Positions 18,603-27,559 of a stretch of DNA of 64,000 bases are shown in pieces (position 1 is the first letter of the stretch; each line of letters begins with the position of its first letter). Source of the stretch: Desulfomonile sp963700305 (GTDB lineage Bacteria > Desulfobacterota > Desulfomonilia > Desulfomonilales > Desulfomonilaceae); the NCBI GenBank assembly GCA_963700305.1, contig CAVOXB010000011.1:62001-126000 (forward strand), in the 5' to 3' direction. Made by a program: the position numbers and the translations under genes. Below the pieces are notes generated by a model. It ran no database searches. It saw nothing but the letters and a program-made list of their open reading frames with translations, and was not told the DNA's origin.

Positions 18603-20033
18603 GTGAGCGCATCCTGCCCCAGAATTGTAATAGCAGGCGTCAGCAGCGGCGTAGGAAAAACGTCGGTGACCCTGGCAGTTGTGAGCGCTCTCAGAAAAAG
18701 GGGCCTTAGGGTGCAAACCTTCAAAGTTGGGCCCGATTATTTGGACCCAACGTATCTCAGCATTGCATCCGGGCAGCCTTGTTATAACCTCGATGGCTGG
18801 ATGGCCGGCACTGATTACATGGCCAGGCTCTTCGAGGAAAAATCAGCTCATGCGGATATTTCTGTAATTGAAGGGGTAATGGGATTCTTCGATGGTAGCG
18901 ATCCTGTGGGCCCGGAGGGAAGCACCGCAGAGACTGCGCGCTTGTTGGATGCGCCTGTAATTCTTGTCGTGAATGTTCACGGGATGGCCAGAAGCGTAGC
19001 GGCGCTTGTCAAAGGCTACTCTGAATTCGATCCTCGAGTCCACGTGGCGGGCATAATAGCCAACCAGTGCGGGTCCGAGCGTCATGGTTCATGGCTGGCT
19101 GAGTCTTTGAGGGCTAACGCGCTTCCACCTGCAGTCGCTGCAATTCCACGAGGAGCCTTTCCGGAGCTTCCGAGCCGCCATTTGGGTCTTGTTACCGCGG
19201 ATTCCCGAAACTTGACGGAAGGCGTTCTTGAGGCACTTGCCGGAGCTCTGGAGCGGTACGGTTGTCTTGACGACATCTTACGGATGGCGGGAGTGGATTC
19301 GGGCACAGGCGGGAATTTCTCGGGCGCTCAAAAATCGCGGGTCAGCTCGCCAATGCAGAAAAAGGATCGTTCGGCCGCACTCAGGTTGGGAGTAGCTTTT
19401 GACGAGGCCTTCCATTTCTACTACCCTGATAATCTGGAGGCTCTAGAGGCGGTGGGTTTCGAGCTGGTCTGTTTTTCACCTTTGATTCACCAACGACTCC
19501 CCGAGAATTTGGATGCAGTGTACATAGGAGGCGGATACCCGGAGGCGCACGCAGAGATCCTCGCGGCAAACCGCACAATGCTGGATTCGATAAGGCTATT
19601 CGGCCAGAGCGGCAAACCGCTCTATGCCGAATGTGGCGGGCTAATGTATTTGGCAGAGGGAATTGAATTGCTCGACGGAGTCAGATACGAAATGGTGGGT
19701 CTGATTCCTCAGTGGACTCGAATGCTGGCCAGACGCAGGTCTCTCGGCTATGTTGAAGTCTCTTTTTCTAAAGACTCTCTGTTCGGACAAGCTGGCCAAC
19801 AGCTGAGGGGTCACGAATTTCACTATTCCGAATTGGTAGGTGATCCCGCTCCTTCGAATGGTAAGTGGAAACATGTCTATGAGTTGAAACGCCGCCGAAA
19901 TGACGAGGTCGCGGCAGAAGGATTTCAACGTGGAAACATTCTAGCAAGTTACGTACATGCGCACTTTGCCTCTCGACCTGAAGCAGTGACGCGCTTTGCC
20001 TCTATTGCTGCCGGAGAGAAGACTCATGAATGA
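18603..20033 (+). CDS. cbiA: Cobyrinate a,c-diamide synthase CbiA
   Basis: Glutamine-dependent amidation of side chains a and c of cobyrinate. 476 residues. N-terminal P-loop GVSSGVGKTSVTLA, then VGPDYLDPTYLS. The C-terminal class I glutaminase has its nucleophile in YAECGGLMYL and RGHEFHYSE before the end. GTG start at 18603, with GGAG upstream. Its end overlaps the likely cbiC start (ATG 20026) by eight bases. Intact frame. Confidence 0.94.
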   Translation: MSASCPRIVIAGVSSGVGKTSVTLAVVSALRKRGLRVQTFKVGPDYLDPTYLSIASGQPCYNLDGWMAGTDYMARLFEEKSAHADISVIEGVMGFFDGSDPVGPEGSTAETARLLDAPVILVVNVHGMARSVAALVKGYSEFDPRVHVAGIIANQCGSERHGSWLAESLRANALPPAVAAIPRGAFPELPSRHLGLVTADSRNLTEGVLEALAGALERYGCLDDILRMAGVDSGTGGNFSGAQKSRVSSPMQKKDRSAALRLGVAFDEAFHFYYPDNLEALEAVGFELVCFSPLIHQRLPENLDAVYIGGGYPEAHAEILAANRTMLDSIRLFGQSGKPLYAECGGLMYLAEGIELLDGVRYEMVGLIPQWTRMLARRRSLGYVEVSFSKDSLFGQAGQQLRGHEFHYSELVGDPAPSNGKWKHVYELKRRRNDEVAAEGFQRGNILASYVHAHFASRPEAVTRFASIAAGEKTHE

Positions 20034-20719
20034 AAAGAACCTAGGAACACGTCCTCTGATCCATGATCTATTGGACAACCCAATGACCGGCGAGGCCATT
20101 GAAAGCCGATCTTTCGAGATCATCGATGAGGAAGCGAGCCGAGACGGATTTACGGTCGAGCAGTGGCCGGTGGTCAGGCGAATTCTTCACACTACGGCTG
20201 ATTTTAACCTTTGCCGGGACGTGCGATTCTCCAGCTCTGCAATTCAAGCTGGGATTTCAGCCTTGAGAAACGGCAGCAGAATTTTCGCGGATTCAAATAT
20301 GATACGGTCGGGTTTGTCAGTCGCGAGGCTCAGGAAAGTACAACCAGAATACGGACCGGAGCACATAGTTTGCCACGTGGCTGATGAGGACGTGGTTCAA
20401 CAAGGCTCAGAAAACGGGTCTTCCAAGGTCCTTGTTCGCAGTGCGCAAAGCTCGTGAATTCCTCGACGGAGGCATTGCCGTCTTTGGGAATGCTCCAGTT
20501 GCACTGCTGGAGTTAAACAGGCTGATCATGGAAGAAGGCATAAGTCCTGCGTTGGTTATAGCAATGCCGGTCGGGTTCGTTCACGTGACGGAGAGCAAAG
20601 AAGAGCTTATGTCGCTGCGAGCCCCTTATATAGCGATAGCGGGCAGACGAGGAGGAAGTCCCCTCGCTGTTGCCACTCTTCACGCTCTGTGTTCATTGGC
20701 CGTTGAAAGTGGTTCATAG
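20026..20719 (+). CDS. cbiC: Cobalt-precorrin-8 methylmutase CbiC, one frameshift
   Basis: Moves the methyl group from C11 to C12 to form cobyrinate. The N-terminal half (ESRSFEIIDEEA, VVRRILHTTADF) is in one frame up to about 20395, and the rest (KAQKTGLPRSLFAVRKAREF, FGNAPVALLEL, VGFVHVTESKEEL) in the next. One extra base near 20396-20401 explains it; the span is 231 codons plus one base. Restored length is about 230 residues, slightly above typical. The active-site His of the family is probably the one in LHTTADF. Overlaps the end of cbiA. Confidence 0.88.
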
Positions 20720-20780
20720 TTCAACAATAAAACGTTATCGCATGCAACGGCCGAGACTTCTGTAGAAAAGAGGTAAGGAA

Positions 20781-21284
20781 TTGAGCTCTGAAAAAACGGC
20801 AATCATCCTTCTGGGACACGGCAGTCGAGTGCCGGCAGCAGGAAAACACATGGAAAAAGTGGCCGAAGGGCTGAAGCAAAAATACGGATATCACATTGTG
20901 GAAGTCTGCTACATGTCCAGGCTCGGGCCGCATTTTCCCGAAATTTTCGAGAAATGCGTAGAAAAAGGGGCAACATCAGTAATGGTTATCCCATACTTTC
21001 TCCATGACGGATTGCATCTCGTTTTGGATATTCCCGAAATGATGCAGGAAAAGGCCAATCTTTACCCGCATATAAAGGTGGTTCTCGGGAAAAATCTGGG
21101 CTTTGACGAAGTGCTGATAGATCTGGTTGAACGCAGGATAGCGGATTCCGCTGAATGCAGCGACGTGAAGGAATTGACTCTGCCGTCCAGGAAAAAATAC
21201 CCGGTTCCTCCGGGTCAGCATGAATTTGTCCCGATGGACCCAGAGGAAGCAGAGATGTACTTCAATAGACGCGGCCATCATTAG
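20781..21284 (+). CDS. cbiX: Sirohydrochlorin cobaltochelatase CbiX
   Basis: Inserts cobalt into sirohydrochlorin at the entry of the anaerobic pathway. 167 residues from TTG 20781 with AGGTAAGG upstream. The family motif ILLGHGSRVPAAG near residue 10 holds a metal-ligand His, and VMVIPYFLHDGLHLVLDIP holds the second conserved His. The chelatase core ends near residue 125; the last 40 residues form an extra tail rich in Pro, Glu and His that I do not recognise. Located between cbiC and the cobalt importer. Confidence 0.9.
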   Translation: MSSEKTAIILLGHGSRVPAAGKHMEKVAEGLKQKYGYHIVEVCYMSRLGPHFPEIFEKCVEKGATSVMVIPYFLHDGLHLVLDIPEMMQEKANLYPHIKVVLGKNLGFDEVLIDLVERRIADSAECSDVKELTLPSRKKYPVPPGQHEFVPMDPEEAEMYFNRRGHH

Positions 21285-21380
21285 GAAGGCGAGAAACATG
21301 AGTATGAAGTTCTGGAGAGCGGAGTGGGGCGCGAACTCCAGATAATGTTGTCGCGGTCAATGAATCTGATTATCAATAAA

Positions 21381-21465
21381 AATACCCTCTTACCCCCCTT
21401 TAAAAAAAAGGGGGATAGAAGGAGCAGATTTCTTTTCCCCCCTTTCATAAAGAGAGGCTGGCGGG
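21381..21465. repeat. Poly-C/poly-G palindromic repeat
   Basis: CCCCCCTTTAAAAAAAAGGG (with two further G) at about 21395-21416 forms a hairpin, and a second CCCCCCTTT-like run follows at 21439. It resembles the short C-rich/G-rich intergenic repeats of many Gram-negative genomes. It could also weaken read-through into cbiM. Confidence 0.5.
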
Positions 21466-21540
21466 ATAGGCGTCAAAATAACGCAGCGGAGATGATCACG
21501 GCACACGATCCAGGAATTACTGTAGTAGAGGGAAATACCT

Positions 21541-21668
21541 TATTAGTAGGGGCCGGCGTCCCTGCCGGCCCTATAGTGGTAAAGGCGCATCTGGATTCAC
21601 AAAAGATTGACCCCCAATGGAGAATGGGTGATTCAACCATTGGGCCGGCAGGGACGCCGGCCCCCACT
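21541..21668. repeat. MITE-like inverted-repeat element, family A copy 2
   Basis: The left end AGTAGGGGCCGGCGTCCCTG (about 21545) and the inverted right end at 21639-21668 match at about 27 of 30 positions. The interior is about 65 bp and non-coding. It lies directly upstream of cbiM, so an open reading frame runs through it into cbiM and gives a false N-terminal extension with GAGVPAGP- and GPAGTPAPT-like peptides. Confidence 0.7.
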
Positions 21669-21693
21669 TCAACGCTGGCTAATCTTCATAAGC

Positions 21694-22469
21694 GTGAGGA
21701 TTCCGGCAGGGCCCTTTTCCAAAAAGATCCTTCCCGCAGGCTCTTCCCTGCTATTGCAACAGCAGCAGGGCTCACGGTGCTCGTCTCCGGACCAGCACAT
21801 GCTATGCACATTGCAGAAGGTATTTTACCGGTACAGTGGGCGCTGTTTTGGTTTGCGTTGTCTGTTCCATTTGTCATTGTAGGGCTCAGGAATCTTAACG
21901 CTCGCAGCCATAACGAGCCTCATCTGAAAGCCATGGTTGGATTGGTCGGCGCTGCTGTTTTCATTATTTCGTGTATGCCGATCCCAGTGCCCACCGCGGG
22001 GACGTGCTCACATCCCTGCGGTACCGGAATGGCGGCAATTCTGATAGGTCCGACATTAACAGTCTTGGTAGCCAGTGTGGCATTGACTCTGCAAGCGCTT
22101 TTTCTAGCGCATGGCGGACTGACTACTCTAGGGGCCGATATTTTTTCGATGGGCGTAGCTGGCGCTTTTACCGGGTACGGGGTGTTTTTTCTATTGCGGA
22201 AACTTGGCCTCTCCTGGTTTGTGGCGGCTTTTGCAGCCGGCTTGATTTCAGATTGGGCTACTTATGGTGTGACGTCCTTGGCGTTGGCTGCAGCTTTGCA
22301 CACAGATGGGTCGTTCTCTACAATGTTTTTGAGCATCCTTCTTGCCTTCGTACCCACGCAGGTTCCTCTAGGTATTCTTGAAGGCTTCATTTGCGCCGGC
22401 GCCTACAGTTTTATTCATACCCGGAGGCCCGAATATCTCGGCTTGTTAGCCAAAGGGGGCGCAAGATGA
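21694..22469 (+). CDS. cbiM: Cobalt ECF transporter substrate-binding component CbiM (start and leader uncertain)
   Basis: Membrane S-component that captures cobalt. The mature protein begins at Met 21804 (MHIAEGILPVQWALFW), 221 residues, with AMVGLVGAAVFIISCMPIPV and six to seven helices. In characterised CbiM proteins a leader is removed to expose Met-His. Here VLVSGPAHA just before MHIAEG looks like that leader. No good in-frame start exists for it. A GTG at 21694 in the neighbouring frame would give a signal peptide with a Lys-Lys n-region, if one base is missing near 21735. I chose that start on this argument, so it is tentative. The upstream in-frame extension is repeat sequence. Confidence 0.75.
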
Positions 22470-22747
22470 AAAAAGTCCTCATCCCCATATCAATACTACT
22501 GGTGCTGGGAATAATACTGGGGTCCGTGGCCTTGAATAAGGAAGCCCAATGGTCTGGAGTGGACGAGACGGTCGTGAAGAAATTTGCCGAAGAGGCAGGA
22601 CGTCCTCCTGTGGAATCATTTATTCGAGGAGATGCGTTGCTCTTCTTTTTCCTCGTGGCAGGAGCGATCGGCGGCTTCATAGCAGGGTATTATTTTCGTG
22701 AACTTTTTCCTCCTGAGAGAAGCGTGAGGGATCCATCCAATGTTTGA
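22466..22747 (+). CDS. cbiN: CbiN-like small subunit of the cobalt transporter
   Basis: 93 residues from ATG 22466, which overlaps the cbiM stop (ATGA). Two membrane helices: one at the N-terminus (VLIPISILLVLGIILGSVAL), one near residues 55-75 (LLFFFLVAGAIGGFIAGYYF). Between them is a short soluble loop. CbiN is needed with CbiM for cobalt recognition. The assignment rests on size, topology and position between cbiM and cbiQ; sequence identity to known CbiN is low by eye. Confidence 0.75.
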   Translation: MKKVLIPISILLVLGIILGSVALNKEAQWSGVDETVVKKFAEEAGRPPVESFIRGDALLFFFLVAGAIGGFIAGYYFRELFPPERSVRDPSNV

Positions 22748-23515
22748 GATCTTCTCTGACATATTCGCATGCAGGGACAATGTTTTCACCAGGATGGACC
22801 CGCGGGTCAAACTGATGACGGCCATCACTTTGATTATTGGGGTCGTGTTTTCGAGCAAGGTTTTCTTCCCATTGACCGTGCTGGTTTTTTGTTTATCGGC
22901 AATGTTCGTGGTGGGAATGCCCGCCAGATTGGTGCTGTTAAGAATCGCCGGACCTTTGGGCATAGTGGCAGTTCTGGTGGTATTGCAGGCATTTCTCTCG
23001 GGGTCTACTCCGCTGTTTGCAGTGAATCTAATTCATTGGAAGCTAACCGCCACGGACGAGGGCCTGAGACGGGGTATTGTACTCGGCTCCAGAGTGCTTG
23101 GAGCTGTCAGTGTGATGTTGTTATTAAGCTCTGTCACGCCCGCGTACAAAATCTTCAATGCTTTGAGATGGTTCCGTGTCCCTGAGGGGTGGGTGGAGAT
23201 TGCCTTGCTGGTTTATAGGTATACATTTTCACTCCTGGATCAGACTTCCGATGTGATGTTGGCCCAGAGCACTCGACTCGGTTATTCCAGCATGAGAAAG
23301 TCTCTCAGTTCCGTAGGCGTGCTTGCCGGTACAGTCATAACACGATCCATGGATCAGGCCATGCGAACCTACGAAGCCATGACTCTGCGCGGGTATCAGG
23401 GCAGCATGCCTTTCGGGCCGCTCCCGGGACTGAAGACAACGGATCTCAGAACCTCGCGATCGTGCTTCCGGTCATATTGACGGTTTTCGTGCTTATGGAA
23501 CGGTGCACCGGATGA
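22740..23515 (+). CDS. cbiQ: Cobalt ECF transporter transmembrane component CbiQ, frameshift near its end
   Basis: Energy-coupling membrane protein (T component). It begins MFEIFSDIFACRDNVFTRMD with the typical DPRVKLM, and contains the ATPase-contacting motifs around AQSTRLGYSSMRKS and RTYEAMTLRGY. In raw sequence it ends at 23480 with a polar tail. Reading the next frame from about 23446 gives a hydrophobic helix (NLAIVLPVILTVFVLMERCT) whose stop overlaps the cbiO ATG at 23512. So one base is probably missing near 23446-23449 (span 258 codons plus two). Overlaps cbiN by eight bases. Confidence 0.87.
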
Positions 23516-24387
23516 AATCCACTCTTGCTGTGAATGCCTCTGGAATTTGTTTCACATATCAGGAAGGGACTCGCGCTCTTGATCAGGTGGATTTTCGGGC
23601 AAGCACCGGCGAATTCGTGGCCATGCTGGCTTCCAACGGATCTGGCAAGACAACTTTGATCAAGGTTCTGATCGGGCTCCTGAAGCCGGAAAAAGGCCGG
23701 GTGGAAATCAATGGCCTGGAAATTGGCGGCATCTCCAGAAAGGAGCTTTATCAGCAGTTGGGACTGGTTTTGCAGAATCCCATAGACCAGCTTTTTGCAG
23801 CTACAGTCGAGGAAGACGTAGCATATGGGCCTCGAAATCTTGGCCTGGACGAGCTTGAAGTGGAGCGCCGCGTCACTGAGGCGCTGGAATGTGTGGCAGC
23901 GTCGGATCTGCGTTGTAGGGCAATTCACCATTTGAGTTTTGGCGAGCAGAAACGGGTCTCAATGGCCGGTGTGCTCGCCATGAAGCCGTCCACACTCATT
24001 CTTGACGAACCCACAGCAGGCCTGGATCCGGCAGGTGAAGCACTCATGATGAGGCTACTGAATCGTCTGAATCGTGAACAGGGAATAACAGTAATTCTTG
24101 CGACCCATTCAGTAGATCTTCTGCCTCTATTTGCAGACCGAATATATGTATTGCAGCGAGGAAAGGTGCTGAAACAGGGGCCTTCGGAAGAAATATTCTG
24201 TGATTATGAGATGATAACAAACGCGTGTCTGAGGCTGCCGTACATTGCGACACTGCTCCACAAATTGAAACAACATGACGGCGTCCCCATAAATGGGCTT
24301 CCTCTGACCATTGGCGAGGCACGTATGCGGCTGTTGGAGCTTATTCCTGAAGACGTCATAGTCAAACCGCCGGAGGTTGGAAATTGA
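23512..24387 (+). CDS. cbiO: Cobalt ECF transporter ATPase CbiO
   Basis: ABC ATPase that powers CbiMNQ. About 291 residues. Walker A ASNGSGKTTLIK, Q-loop LGLVLQNPIDQLFA, signature LSFGEQKRVSMAG, Walker B TLILDEPTAGLDP, and switch His in ATHSVDLLP. ATG 23512 is preferred over an in-frame GTG nine bases upstream because the corrected cbiQ stop overlaps it. Its own stop overlaps the cbiD TTG start (TTGA). Intact. Confidence 0.94.
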   Translation: MKSTLAVNASGICFTYQEGTRALDQVDFRASTGEFVAMLASNGSGKTTLIKVLIGLLKPEKGRVEINGLEIGGISRKELYQQLGLVLQNPIDQLFAATVEEDVAYGPRNLGLDELEVERRVTEALECVAASDLRCRAIHHLSFGEQKRVSMAGVLAMKPSTLILDEPTAGLDPAGEALMMRLLNRLNREQGITVILATHSVDLLPLFADRIYVLQRGKVLKQGPSEEIFCDYEMITNACLRLPYIATLLHKLKQHDGVPINGLPLTIGEARMRLLELIPEDVIVKPPEVGN

Positions 24388-25458
24388 CAAACTCCGGTCG
24401 TACGGGATTTACCACGGGGACTTGCGCGGCTGTTGCAGCAAAAGCCGCTGCATTGCTACTTAGCGGCCGTGAGGTTTCCCGGAAATATTGATGTTGCATT
24501 GCCGGACGACACTCGGGTAACGCTGTCGCTTGTTGAAATGAGCTGCAACGGGGAACGAGCCCGAGCTGCGGTAAAGAAATTTTCAGGCGATGATCCCGAC
24601 GTGACTGACGGCTGTCTCGTAGTCGCGAAGGTTTCTTGGTGCGAAGGAGATGAGGTAGTCTTGGCGGCAGGTGAGGGCGTTGGAACAGTAACCAAACCCG
24701 GTCTAGCTCTACCCCCCGGCGAGCCTGCTATAAACCCTGTTCCCAGGCGTATGATCACACAAGCAGTGCGAGAAGTCACGGACAAGGGCGTGCGGGTCGT
24801 GATTTCCATACCTGGTGGCAAAGAGCTTGCGGAAAAGACCTTCAATCCAAGACTAGGCATTGAGGGCGGTCTTTCCATTCTCGGGACTTCGGGAATTGTC
24901 AGACCCTTCAGCACCGCCGCTCTAAAGGATTCTTTGAAGCTCTCGTTGAGTGTGGCTCAAGCATGCAATGTTCGAGATCCTATCTTCGTGCCTGGCCGCA
25001 TCGGTGAGAAAGCCGCTCGCAGGCATTTTAGGACGATTCAGGAGCAATTGATCGAGGTGAGCAACGAATGGGGCTTCATACTCAATGAGACTTTGGTGTA
25101 TGATTTCCATAGACTGTTGGTGCTGGGACACCCAGGCAAGCTGGCAAAGCTCCCTTTGGGACAGTGGGACACGCATTCCTCAAGGTCGATCAGCGCCGCG
25201 CCTGCGGTAAGCGAGTTGGCTTTTGAACTGCTAGGAATAGTCCCAGCGGAATCCAGGACTGTTGAGGCAATATTTACTTCCCTGGATCCCGACAATCGGC
25301 GTAAATTGGCGGACGAGTGCGCCGCAAGAATCGGTGCCGCAGTTTCCAGCCGCTTGGAAGCACGTTTTCCTGTGGCTGTGGTCCTCGTGGACCTGCGAGG
25401 TGACATTCTGGGAGAGTACGGAGATGTTTCCGCATGGGAACGCAAGCCGAGCGCATAG
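24384..25458 (+). CDS. cbiD: Cobalt-precorrin-5B C1-methyltransferase CbiD, one frameshift
   Basis: C1 methylation step unique to the anaerobic pathway. The true start is TTG 24384, giving SGRTGFTTGTCAAVAAKAAA, the CbiD hallmark. After about 24477 the frame changes to NIDVALPDDTRVTLSL and continues intact (INPVPRRMI, GTSGIVRPFS, GHPGKLAKLPLG, THSSRS). One extra T in the GTTT at 24474-24477 explains it; the span is 358 codons plus one base. The TTG start overlaps the cbiO stop. Confidence 0.9.
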
Positions 25459-26078
25459 CAATAGTAGGATGCGGGCCAGGATCTCCGGATTACTTGACCC
25501 CAGCCGCTCACAACGCGGTCCAACGGACGGACGTCCTGGTAGGAGCGAAACGTCTACTTGAATTGTTTCCCGATTCGCCAGCGGAAAGGATAGAAGTCAA
25601 CAGCGGTATTGAGGAAACGATTCAGCGTATGGATGCGGTTGAAACGGATAAACGTATGGCGGTGCTGGTGACAGGAGACCCGGGGATTTTCAGTCTGGGT
25701 AAACGGGTAATAGCCAAATTCGGTCGAGAGAATTGCCGAGTGATTCCAGGGGTCAGCTCGGTGCACGCAGCGTTTGCCGCCATTGGCCTGGATTGGGCGG
25801 ACGCGAGGATCATCAGCGCACACAAAAATGATCCGGATGCTGTCCCTCCAATCGCAGACTGGGATAAAATAGCGATTCTCGGAGGTCGGGAGACTTCGCT
25901 GCAATGGATTGCCGGACACCTGCCCTCCGATGCGGCCGACAACCGAAAAATATTCGTTTGTGAAAACCTCACATTGGACGATGAACGAATCACTGAAATC
26001 AAACCAAAGGACTTGGCTGGCTTGAACGCCGCGTCCAGAACAGTGGTCCTCATAGTGAAAAAAAGTCTAATATTATGA
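25434..26078 (+). CDS. cbiE: Cobalt-precorrin-7 C5-methyltransferase CbiE
   Basis: SAM-dependent tetrapyrrole methylase, 214 residues. VGCGPGSPDYLTPAA at the N-terminus, VTGDPGIFSLGKRV, and IPGVSSVHAAFAAIGLDWAD are class features; SAHKNDP and LGGRETSLQWIA point to CbiE. In many genomes CbiE is fused to or followed by CbiT, the C15-methyltransferase and decarboxylase. Here it ends alone and the next gene is cbiL. It overlaps the end of cbiD by 25 bases. Confidence 0.92.
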   Translation: MGTQAERIAIVGCGPGSPDYLTPAAHNAVQRTDVLVGAKRLLELFPDSPAERIEVNSGIEETIQRMDAVETDKRMAVLVTGDPGIFSLGKRVIAKFGRENCRVIPGVSSVHAAFAAIGLDWADARIISAHKNDPDAVPPIADWDKIAILGGRETSLQWIAGHLPSDAADNRKIFVCENLTLDDERITEIKPKDLAGLNAASRTVVLIVKKSLIL

Positions 26079-26803
26079 AAACAGGAACTCTTTACGGCAT
26101 AGGCGTTGGTCCGGGCGATCCGGATCTGTTAACGGTTAAAGCTGCGAACCTCCTTGCGGAATCCAAGCACGTTTTTGTTCCCAAGGCTCGCATGGGCTCG
26201 GAAAGCCTGGCTCTCACCATAGCTCGCAAGCACATCAATCCTGAAGCTGAAATCCGCGAGGTGCTCTTCCCGATGACCACGGATCGGGACGAACTGGAGG
26301 CCCACTGGGAAGACTCGGCCCGTATCATAGGAGAAGTGCTCGAAACCGGCGAAGACCTGTGCTTTTTGACAATCGGGGACGCTTTCCTTTATTCCACTTA
26401 CATTTACATGCTGAAGGCGCTCAGGCGCAGGATTCCGGATATTCAGGTAGTGACCATTCCTGGAATTACCGCTTTCAGCGCTGCTGCAGCACTTGCGGAG
26501 TTTCCCGTCGGCCAAGCCAAGGAGCCGGTCACAATAGTCCCAACGGCGGATGATCTCGAAGAAGTGCGCCAGGCAATGTCCAAAGGCGGGACGGTAATTC
26601 TGATGAAGATCGGCAAGAGGCTCGGCGGTATTCTGGACATACTTGAGAATGCTGGCGCCATTGGCAGAAGCGTTTTTGTCTCTCACGCGGGAATGGACAA
26701 TCAGCGGATCGAAACCGATCTCTCTAAATTGAGGGGCGAAGAGGCAGACATCGGATACATGTCCATCATTCTCGTTCGCATAAAGTCGGAGAAAGCCCAA
26801 TGA
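26075..26803 (+). CDS. cbiL: Cobalt-precorrin-2 C20-methyltransferase CbiL
   Basis: 242 residues, tetrapyrrole methylase fold: YGIGVGPGDPDLLTVKA at the N-terminus, LTIGDAFLYSTYIYM, and IPGITAFSAAAALAEFPV. The long insert around the PMTTDRDELEAHWE region fits the C20 methylases. Its first four bases overlap cbiE, and its stop overlaps the cbiF start. Intact. Confidence 0.93.
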   Translation: MKTGTLYGIGVGPGDPDLLTVKAANLLAESKHVFVPKARMGSESLALTIARKHINPEAEIREVLFPMTTDRDELEAHWEDSARIIGEVLETGEDLCFLTIGDAFLYSTYIYMLKALRRRIPDIQVVTIPGITAFSAAAALAEFPVGQAKEPVTIVPTADDLEEVRQAMSKGGTVILMKIGKRLGGILDILENAGAIGRSVFVSHAGMDNQRIETDLSKLRGEEADIGYMSIILVRIKSEKAQ

Positions 26804-27559
26804 AGGTCTATTTCGTGGGCGCGGGCCCCGGAGATCCCGAACTGTTGACGGTCAAAGCCCAGCGCCTTTTGAAAGACTGCAGGATTTGTATTTACGCAGG
26901 CTCCCTGGTGAGTCCTCAGGTATTGTCGCTGCTTCCAGGGGTCGCTGAAGCTCATGATTCCGCGAGCCTGGACCTGGAACAGATCACAGCCCTCTTCGCA
27001 TACGCTCAGGCAAGGAATGTGGATGTGGTGCGCCTTCACACAGGCGACCCTTCGATTTATGGCGCCATTGGCGAGCAAATGAACGAACTGGACAAGCTCG
27101 GCATTGAATACGAGGTTGTGCCTGGAGTGAGCTCCTTCCAGGCTGCCGCGGCCGCGCTGAAAACAGAGCTGACAGCGCCCGAGATTGCCCAGACGATCAT
27201 TCTAACCCGTACCTGCCGGACGCACTCCAATGCCGTCAGAGCAGGACCTTGATACATTGGCTCGAACTCATGCGACACTGTGTATTTTCTTGTCCGCACA
27301 TGGACTCAAGGAAGTTGCCCGAACACTTGCAAATCATTACGGCGAAAACTGCCCGGCTGCGGTGGTCTATAAGGCCAGTTGGCCAGATGAGGTAATTGTG
27401 CGGGGGACCTTGGCCGATATAGCTGGAAAAGTAAGCAGCGCGGGAATAAGAAAAACAGCCATGATAATAGTCAGTCGGGCATTGGCGAGAAATATTCCGG
27501 GTTCGAAGCTTTACGATCCCGCTTTCTCCCACGAGTATCGGGCCGGCAAACAATCATGA
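26800..27559 (+). CDS. cbiF: Cobalt-precorrin-4 C11-methyltransferase CbiF, one frameshift
   Basis: Methylates C11. The N-terminus VYFVGAGPGDPELLTVKAQR and YAGSLV are diagnostic of CbiF/CobM; HTGDPSIYGAIGEQM and VPGVSSFQAAAAAL follow. The normal sequence (T-R-T-x-G-R-T-P-M-P) is broken at about 27221-27226, after which MPSEQDLDTLARTHATLCIF continues one frame later. One extra base explains it; the span is 253 codons plus one. Confidence 0.9.

Noticed and set aside
20570..20600. parS-like TTCACGTGA core inside cbiC
   Set aside because: Only about 11 of 16 positions match the parS consensus and it lies within coding sequence far from parAB.
21324..21803. 160-residue N-terminal extension of CbiM
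   Set aside because: Most of it is translated repeat DNA; the mature CbiM begins at Met-His and needs only a short leader.
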